From Arcticibacterium sp051269965 (GTDB lineage Bacteria > Bacteroidota > Bacteroidia > Cytophagales > Spirosomataceae), in assembly GCA_051269965.1 (NCBI GenBank), contig JBNMFK010000123.1:1-10704 (forward strand): a stretch of 10,704 bases of DNA, read 5' to 3'. Under the pieces are notes generated by a model. That model was not told the DNA's origin, made no database searches, and saw nothing but the letters and a program-made list of their open reading frames with translations. Both the position numbers and the translations under genes were made by a program. Within the stretch, counting starts at the first letter, position 1. Each line of letters starts with the position of its first letter. This document shows positions 6,714 through 10,704 of the stretch, piece by piece.

Positions 6714-6734
6714 GGCATAGAAAAGCTATTTTTA
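6706..6734 (+). promoter_or_regulatory. Possible promoter for the trehalase gene
   Basis: TTG (6706-6708) and TATTTTTA (6727-6734) are 18 bp apart, with one mismatch to TAnnTTTG at its last base. The start codon is at 6754, giving a leader of about 14 bases. It overlaps the -33 side of the candidate divergent promoter. Confidence 0.35.
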
Positions 6735-6753
6735 TTTAACGTTAGTATCATAT

Positions 6754-8343
6754 ATGAACTTCTTTAAAATATTATCTTTTTGTCTTCTTTTATCATCGTG
6801 TAGTGACTCTACGAATAAGAAAGAATACAAGTCCCCTGAAGAATCTTTTCCAGGCTTATTTGAGGAGGTACAACTTCAAGCTGTGTTCCCAGATTCTAAG
6901 ACTTTTGTTGATTGTGTTCCTAATTATAAGCCTAGCTTTATTCTCTCAGCTTATGAGGAACAAAAAATACTGACAGATTTTGATTTGAAGACCTTCGTTC
7001 TTAAGCATTTTGAGAAGCCTGTTGTAAATAACTCTGGGTTTAAATCAGATGCCTCCTTGTCAGCGGTGCAGCATATTAATAAGCTATGGGATGTTCTAAC
7101 TAGAGAGCCTGATGAAGGGGGAACCATTATTCCTTTGAGAAAATCTTATGTGGTGCCAGGAGGTAGGTTTGGAGAAGTATATTATTGGGACAGTTACTTT
7201 ACAATGTTAGGGCTTCAAGTGGCTCAAAAAGATTCATTAATAGAGAATATGGTGCTTAATTTCGCTCAACTTATCCAAGATATTGGGCATATTCCTAACG
7301 GTAATAGATCCTATTATCTAAGCAGGTCTCAACCCCCATTCTTTTCATTGATGGTAGAGCTTTTGGCAGAAGTCAAGCAAGATGAGCAAGTATTACTTCG
7401 TTTTCTCCCACAGTTACAAAAGGAATATCAATACTGGATGGCGGTTGCAAACTCGGAACAAGCTACTGCTCAAAATGAAGCTAAAATAAAAGGAGACAGA
7501 GCTTTTAATAAGGTAGTATTTATTGAGGAAAGTCAAATCCTTAACAGGTATTATGATAACAGTGATAAACCAAGACCTGAGGCCTACAAAGAAGATGTGG
7601 AAACGGCGAAAAAATCTGGCAGAGACGCGAAAGAGGTTTATCGCCATTTACGTTCTGGAGCTGAATCTGGATGGGATTATTCTAGTCGCTGGTTTAGAGA
7701 TGGCGTGAGCTTGGAAACTATTCACACCACAGAAATTCTTCCAGTGGATCTTAACGCTCTTCTTTATCATTTAGAAGAGGTACTGGAAAAAGCGTATAAT
7801 TTATCTGAGAAGGAACAAGGTTATAGCGACAGTTTTAAGGCTTTGAAAGAAAAGAGAAAGGAACTTTTTGATACCTATTTCTGGAATGAATCAGAAGGGT
7901 TTTATTTTGATTACGACTTCGTTTTAAAGAAAAGCAAGGAAACATATTCTTTAGCGGGAGTTTATCCTTTATACTTTGGCATAGCAAGTGAAGAACAAGC
8001 CCAAAAAGTAGCGGACAAAATAGAAACTTCGTTTATGATGTCAGGAGGCGTTAATAGCACTTTGTATGAAACTGGACAACATTGGGATGCTCCCAATGGC
8101 TGGGCTCCTCTTCAGTGGATGACCATTAAGGGCCTAAGAAATTATGGATATACAAAATTGGCTGATGAAATTAAAAACAGATGGATAGCTAACAACCTTC
8201 GTGTTTACAAAAACACAGGAAAGATGGTGGAAAAGTACAATGTAAATGACCTCCGTCTAGAGGCAGGCGGTGGTGAATATCCTGTTCAAGATGGTTTCGG
8301 ATGGACCAATGGCGTGCTTTTAAAACTTCTTTCTGAAGAATAG
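6754..8343 (+). CDS. treA: GH37 trehalase, predicted lipoprotein
   Basis: A 529-residue inverting alpha,alpha-trehalase of glycoside hydrolase family 37, splitting trehalose into two glucose molecules. The N-terminus has a lipoprotein signal (LLLSSC) with C16 as the lipid-modified residue, so the enzyme should be anchored in the periplasm or at the surface. The (alpha/alpha)6 domain fills the rest. Both family signatures are present: PGGRFGEVYYWDSY (135-148) and HWDAPNGWAP (443-452). Matched to E. coli TreA (D312, E496, E511), the catalytic acid is D308 in SGWDYSSRW, the base is E493 in MVEKYN, and E508 sits in the lid loop GGGEYPVQDGFGW; the 15-residue gap between the two Glu is the same as in TreA. 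It should be active. The length is normal. It stands alone between a divergent and a convergent gene; no transporter or glucokinase gene is beside it, so glucose uptake must be encoded elsewhere. Confidence 0.95.
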   Translation: MNFFKILSFCLLLSSCSDSTNKKEYKSPEESFPGLFEEVQLQAVFPDSKTFVDCVPNYKPSFILSAYEEQKILTDFDLKTFVLKHFEKPVVNNSGFKSDASLSAVQHINKLWDVLTREPDEGGTIIPLRKSYVVPGGRFGEVYYWDSYFTMLGLQVAQKDSLIENMVLNFAQLIQDIGHIPNGNRSYYLSRSQPPFFSLMVELLAEVKQDEQVLLRFLPQLQKEYQYWMAVANSEQATAQNEAKIKGDRAFNKVVFIEESQILNRYYDNSDKPRPEAYKEDVETAKKSGRDAKEVYRHLRSGAESGWDYSSRWFRDGVSLETIHTTEILPVDLNALLYHLEEVLEKAYNLSEKEQGYSDSFKALKEKRKELFDTYFWNESEGFYFDYDFVLKKSKETYSLAGVYPLYFGIASEEQAQKVADKIETSFMMSGGVNSTLYETGQHWDAPNGWAPLQWMTIKGLRNYGYTKLADEIKNRWIANNLRVYKNTGKMVEKYNVNDLRLEAGGGEYPVQDGFGWTNGVLLKLLSEE

Positions 8344-8368
8344 AAAGCTATTTTTTAGGCTTAGCTTT
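8344..8368. terminator. Possible weak bidirectional terminator between trehalase and DUF5606
   Basis: AAAGCTA (8344-8350) and TAGCTTT (8362-8368) are perfect 7-base arms around an 11-base loop containing TTTTTT. It begins at the trehalase stop and includes the last codons of the convergent gene. The stem has only two G-C pairs and the trailing T-run is short, so its strength is doubtful. Confidence 0.3.
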
Positions 8369-8824
8369 TGCCTTTGGTTTTTCTTTAAGTAATTTTTCTG
8401 GACTTGGCTTTTCTTCTTCGTCTAATTCAAAAAGCTCAGGCATTTCTTTTGTCAAAAGATTAAACCAAACAATAATCTTTTTAATGTCCGAAGAGTAAAC
8501 CCTTTCTTTATCAAAGTCAGGCATGACGGCCTCGAAGAAAGCAAAGAAATCGGCAGGTTTGGATCCTTTTACGTCAAAATCTATCTGCTCTCCATGTTTG
8601 GCTTTAAGAGTAGTGAATATTTCTGCTAAAGGCGTAGACTTATCAAACTCTTCACTATAAATAGAAATGTCTTTAAGGACAGAAACCTTTGCGTTTACGC
8701 TTACGATTTCCCTTTTCTTATGACCGTCCATGCTTTCAACAATAACTCCCGAACGCCCTGGTTTAATGATCTTAAAAAGTCCCGGTCTTCCTGAGATATG
8801 TGCTACGTCTTGTAAAGCTTCCAT
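8348..8824 (-). CDS. DUF5606 family protein
   Basis: A 158-residue cytoplasmic protein of the Bacteroidota family DUF5606, with no assigned function. The N-terminal part (about 5-55) carries the family pattern: DVAHISGRPGLFKIIKPGRSGVIVESMDGHKKREIVSVNAKVSVLKDISIY. It looks like a small beta domain with a Gly-Arg-Pro-Gly-Leu-(F/Y)-K turn. A helical middle (about 60-130) includes PLAEIFTTLKAKHG and an aromatic FFAFFEAVMPDFD stretch. An acidic segment (ELDEEEK) is followed by a Lys/Pro/Ala tail (EKPKAKAKPKK), low-complexity and strongly basic, which could contact nucleic acid or simply be disordered. There is no signal peptide. The start ATG at 8824 is preceded by a good Bacteroidota promoter. 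The gene converges on trehalase with 4 bp between stops and is unrelated to it in sequence. Confidence 0.78.
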   Translation of the reverse strand: MEALQDVAHISGRPGLFKIIKPGRSGVIVESMDGHKKREIVSVNAKVSVLKDISIYSEEFDKSTPLAEIFTTLKAKHGEQIDFDVKGSKPADFFAFFEAVMPDFDKERVYSSDIKKIIVWFNLLTKEMPELFELDEEEKPSPEKLLKEKPKAKAKPKK

Positions 8825-8846
8825 TATTCTGTATTCTTATTTCCTG

Positions 8847-8879
8847 CAAAAGTAAGTATTTAATGGTTTTCAAAACCAA
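8847..8879 (-). promoter_or_regulatory. Bacteroidota-type promoter for the DUF5606 gene
   Basis: On the minus strand TACTTTTG (8854-8847) is an exact TAnnTTTG match. Two TTG candidates lie upstream, at 8879-8877 (22 bp spacer) and 8873-8871 (16 bp spacer). The start codon is at 8824, so the leader is about 17 bases. DUF5606 can thus be transcribed separately from the SDR gene upstream. Confidence 0.55.
8864..8878. repeat. 15-bp palindrome in front of DUF5606
   Basis: TGGTTTT-C-AAAACCA is a perfect palindrome with a single central base. It covers the -33 region of the DUF5606 promoter and lies 12 bp beyond the SDR stop codon on the minus strand. It could be an operator or the stem of a weak terminator for the SDR gene; no T-run follows, which favours the operator reading slightly. 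Confidence 0.45.
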
Positions 8880-8890
8880 GAGAGTAAGAT

Positions 8891-9595
8891 TTATATATCT
8901 CCTTCTAAGGGTCTAATTACAATATCCTCCACCAAAGCAGAAGGAGAAAGGGAATATGCGGCCCATAAGGTGTCTGCAATATCTGTTGCTTTTATGAACC
9001 GAGATTCTGGCAAACCTGAAGCTTCCCAACTGCTGGTATAGGTAGCACCCGGCATAATGGATGTTACTTTTATCTTTTCAGGTAGCAATTCGGCTCTTAG
9101 CGATTTACTAAAACCTAGCATCGCAAATTTTGAAATGGTATAGGCTCCAGAGTTAGGATAAGCTTGCAGGCTGGCAATAGAGCAAATATTAAAAATGTGC
9201 CCATGCTTGGCCTTTCTAATTAAACCGATTAAACCACGAGTAGTATAGTAGGCGGAATACAGGTTGGTATCTATTTGTGTCTCTAGAGCTCCCTCTGGTT
9301 CTGTCATGAGGCCGCCCTGAGTAAAGGCCCCTGCGTTATTTACTAAAATGTCTAGATTCCTCTTTAGACCTTTTACAAAGTCGGTAAATGATCGGACACC
9401 ATCTTTTTTGCTTAAGTCTGCTGCAAATACGAAAACAGTAACACCATAGGTGTTCTCTAAATTACTTTTAAGGGCTTCTAAATCAGCTCTTCCTCGTGAA
9501 GTAATGATGAGGTCTATGCCTTGAGATGCAAGTTTTTCAGAAATTGCTTTTCCAATACCCTTCGAGGCTCCTGTAATTAAGGCTAGTTTATTCAT
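8891..9595 (-). CDS. Short-chain dehydrogenase/reductase (SDR), classical type
   Basis: A 234-residue NAD(P)-dependent oxidoreductase with a Rossmann fold, acting on an unknown alcohol or carbonyl substrate in the cytoplasm. The cofactor motif TGASKGIG is at 8-15, the structural NNAG at 86-89, and the catalytic tetrad is N111, S139 (NICSIAS), Y152 and K156 (YTISK). Lys12 in the Gly-rich loop and Arg34 after the second strand suggest NADP(H). The length fits classical SDRs. The ATG at 9595 is chosen because a TTG 14 codons upstream lies within the promoter. An exact TAGCTTTG box ends 15 bp before this ATG. The gene diverges from the mlaE-type permease and shares promoter sequence with it, while DUF5606 follows with its own promoter. 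The C-terminal IVIRPLEGDI is typical of related Bacteroidota SDRs. The substrate cannot be deduced. Confidence 0.92.
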   Translation of the reverse strand: MNKLALITGASKGIGKAISEKLASQGIDLIITSRGRADLEALKSNLENTYGVTVFVFAADLSKKDGVRSFTDFVKGLKRNLDILVNNAGAFTQGGLMTEPEGALETQIDTNLYSAYYTTRGLIGLIRKAKHGHIFNICSIASLQAYPNSGAYTISKFAMLGFSKSLRAELLPEKIKVTSIMPGATYTSSWEASGLPESRFIKATDIADTLWAAYSLSPSALVEDIVIRPLEGDI

Positions 9596-9610
9596 GGTTC
9601 GTTTTTTGCA

Positions 9611-9641
9611 CAAAGCTAATTCATATTGGATACCCAATCAA
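9611..9641 (-). promoter_or_regulatory. Bacteroidota-type promoter for the SDR gene
   Basis: On the minus strand TTG (9641-9639), a 20-bp spacer and TAGCTTTG (9618-9611) match the consensus exactly. The leader to the ATG at 9595 would be about 10 bases. It interleaves with the plus-strand promoter of the permease gene. Confidence 0.65.
9625..9638. repeat. Inverted repeat shared by the divergent SDR and mlaE promoters
   Basis: ATTGG-ATAC-CCAAT has perfect 5-base arms and a 4-base centre. The left arm supplies the TTG of the plus-strand promoter (9626-9628), and the right arm gives a second TTG on the minus strand. It may be an operator acting on both genes or simply a consequence of two facing -33 elements. 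Confidence 0.4.
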
Positions 9642-9654
9642 TTTATTAACTTTG
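9626..9654 (+). promoter_or_regulatory. Bacteroidota-type promoter for the mlaE-mlaF operon
   Basis: TTG (9626-9628), an 18-bp spacer and TAACTTTG (9647-9654) match TTG-N-TAnnTTTG exactly. Transcription would start near 9660, about 18 bases before the ATG at 9678. This marks the permease as the first gene of its operon. Confidence 0.65.
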
Positions 9655-9677
9655 CATGAGCTATAAATATTCACTAA

Positions 9678-10412
9678 ATGCTTTCAACCGCAGGGAAATT
9701 CTTCCTTTTTCTTGGTAGCCTTTTTATAAGAAGAGAAACTTTCAAAGTTTATTGGGAAAGGTTTATTGACGAATGTGTTAAAATTGGCACAAATTCTATT
9801 CTGATTGTATCTATCGTGGCCTTCTTTATAGGTGCTGTAACATGTGTTCAGATATATGCCAATTTGGTAAGTCCTTTTATTCCTAACTATATTGTGAGTA
9901 ATGTAGTTAGAGATATGATGCTCCTAGAGCTATCCTCTACATTTATGTGCGTTGTTTTAGCAGGGAAAGTGGGATCTCATATCGCTGGAGAGTTAGGTAC
10001 AATGCGTATTACTGAGCAAATAGACGCTCTTGAAGTCATGGGGATAAATGCTTCTTCTTATTTAGTGCTTCCTAAAGTTCTTGCTGCGATGTTTACATTT
10101 CCACTTCTAGCCATATTATCTGACTTTCTTGGAATTGCAGGAGGATATCTAGCAGGAACAATGTCGGGGATTCTTACCCCTGAAGAGTACATTTATGGAA
10201 TAAGGTTTTCCTTCGTTCCCTATAACATTATTATTGCCATTGTTAAATCATTTGTATTTGGCTTTTTAATAGCCAGTATATCTTCTTATAAAGGCTTTTA
10301 TACGAACGGTGGGGCATTAGAGGTAGGTCAAGCTAGCACCACCGCTGTTACGAATAGCTGTATTGCAATTCTGATTGCAGATTACTTATTAGCACAATTA
10401 TTGTCTGGATGA
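9678..10412 (+). CDS. mlaE: MlaE-family lipid ABC transporter permease
   Basis: A 244-residue inner-membrane permease of the MlaE/YrbE family, which with an MlaF ATPase and an MCE-domain substrate-binding protein moves phospholipids between the two membranes. After an amphipathic N-terminal region (1-35), membrane segments lie at about 41-60, 86-100, 131-157, 186-205 and 226-242. The family motif ELGTMRITEQIDALEVMGI (105-123) is the cytoplasmic coupling region, and GGALEVGQASTTAVTNS (211-227) matches the conserved C-terminal loop (GGAEGVGxATTxAV in relatives). The length is close to the family norm. The start ATG follows an exact Bacteroidota promoter. The stop overlaps the ATG of the ATPase gene as ATGA, so translation is coupled. 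An MCE protein gene, usual for this operon, should lie beyond the window. Family assignment is firm; the lipid and direction are not known. Confidence 0.95.
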   Translation: MLSTAGKFFLFLGSLFIRRETFKVYWERFIDECVKIGTNSILIVSIVAFFIGAVTCVQIYANLVSPFIPNYIVSNVVRDMMLLELSSTFMCVVLAGKVGSHIAGELGTMRITEQIDALEVMGINASSYLVLPKVLAAMFTFPLLAILSDFLGIAGGYLAGTMSGILTPEEYIYGIRFSFVPYNIIIAIVKSFVFGFLIASISSYKGFYTNGGALEVGQASTTAVTNSCIAILIADYLLAQLLSG

Positions 10413-10704
10413 TAGAAATCAAGAACATATCGAAGTCTTTTGGCGACAGACAAATTCTGTTTGATATCAGCGGGACTTTTGAAAAGGGGAAAACGAGCCT
10501 GGTTATTGGAGCTAGTGGTACTGGGAAAAGTGTCCTTTTAAAGTGTATGCTTGATCTGGTCAAACCAGAAGAGGGGCAAGTCTTATACGATGGTCGAAGG
10601 TTTTTGCTCCAAGAAGAAGAAGACAAGAAGGAAGTTCGCAGAGAGATGGGCGTTTTGTTTCAGGGAGGAGCTCTTTTTGATTCAAAAACAGTTCATCAAA
10701 ACGT
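10409..10704 (+). CDS. mlaF: MlaF-type ABC transporter ATP-binding protein (3' truncated)
   Basis: The first 98 codons of an ABC ATPase that would power the adjacent MlaE permease; the frame is still open at the window edge. The start ATG shares ATGA with the permease stop. The N-terminus MIEIKNISKSFGDRQIL is the usual first strand and A-loop region. Walker A is GASGTGKS (34-41), with K40 and S41 as the phosphate and magnesium residues. The Q-loop glutamine is Q85 in GVLFQGGALFDS, a form typical of the MlaF subfamily (LFQ.GALF). An acidic insert, LLQEEEDKKEVRREMG, precedes the Q-loop. The ABC signature, Walker B and switch His are outside the window. The family is certain; the MlaF subtype rests on the Q-loop form and the neighbour. 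Confidence 0.93.
   Translation, partial: MIEIKNISKSFGDRQILFDISGTFEKGKTSLVIGASGTGKSVLLKCMLDLVKPEEGQVLYDGRRFLLQEEEDKKEVRREMGVLFQGGALFDSKTVHQN

Noticed and set aside
7414..7708. Short open frames within the trehalase gene on both strands
   Set aside because: The trehalase frame is intact and conserved through this region, and the alternative peptides look like translation shadows.
9596..9637. TTG as an upstream start of the SDR protein
   Set aside because: The extra 14 residues overlap an exact promoter box, and the ATG at 9595 begins a standard MNKLALITGAS N-terminus.
10348..10626. Minus-strand open frame across the mlaE-mlaF junction
   Set aside because: Both plus-strand genes are unambiguous ABC transporter genes, and the antisense peptide has no recognisable features.
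1..10704. Mobile elements, CRISPR arrays, RNA genes or a defence island
   Set aside because: No transposase, integrase, direct-repeat array, tRNA-like cloverleaf or defence domain is visible; the genes look like core chromosomal content.

Overview
The window reads as an ordinary chromosomal segment of a Bacteroidota bacterium, most likely in or near the order Cytophagales. The reasons are the AT-rich sequence, Bacteroidota-typical families (DUF6702, DUF5606, an S41 protease with a long C-terminal tail, a short MarR regulator), the near absence of Shine-Dalgarno sequences, and several promoters of the Bacteroidota form TTG-N(16-23)-TAnnTTTG. The genus cannot be fixed from the sequence. Coding density is high, no gene looks broken, and I see no mobile element, CRISPR array, tRNA or rRNA. 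No intergenic stretch exceeds about 110 bases.

Layout. Positions 1-1563 (+) hold the C-terminal part of the intramembrane protease RseP, followed 2 bp later by a DUF6702 protein. Positions 1583-2570 (+) hold a MarR regulator with its own promoter and a perfect inverted repeat as candidate operator, followed 9 bp later by a small exported beta-rich protein. Positions 6645 down to 2572 (-) form a tight run: an exported YD-repeat-like protein, nadA (13 bp overlap), a DUF1648 membrane protein (3 bp gap) and, after 76 bp, an S41 carboxy-terminal processing protease. A lipoprotein GH37 trehalase (6754-8343, +) diverges from that run. Facing it are a DUF5606 protein (8348-8824, -) and an SDR oxidoreductase (8891-9595, -). 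The SDR gene shares an interleaved divergent promoter region with an MlaE-type lipid ABC permease (9678-10412, +), whose stop overlaps the start of an MlaF-type ATPase that runs off the window end.

How the genes relate. Much of the content concerns the cell envelope: two PDZ-containing proteases (RseP and S41), several exported or membrane proteins, a lipid-anchored trehalase and the start of a lipid-transport operon. NadA, which makes quinolinate for NAD synthesis, is the clear cytoplasmic metabolic gene and has no nad partner here. I found no convincing undescribed multi-gene system. The points most worth checking are regulatory: the MarR palindrome, the interleaved SDR/mlaE promoters, the palindrome in front of DUF5606, and the YD-repeat protein translationally linked to nadA.
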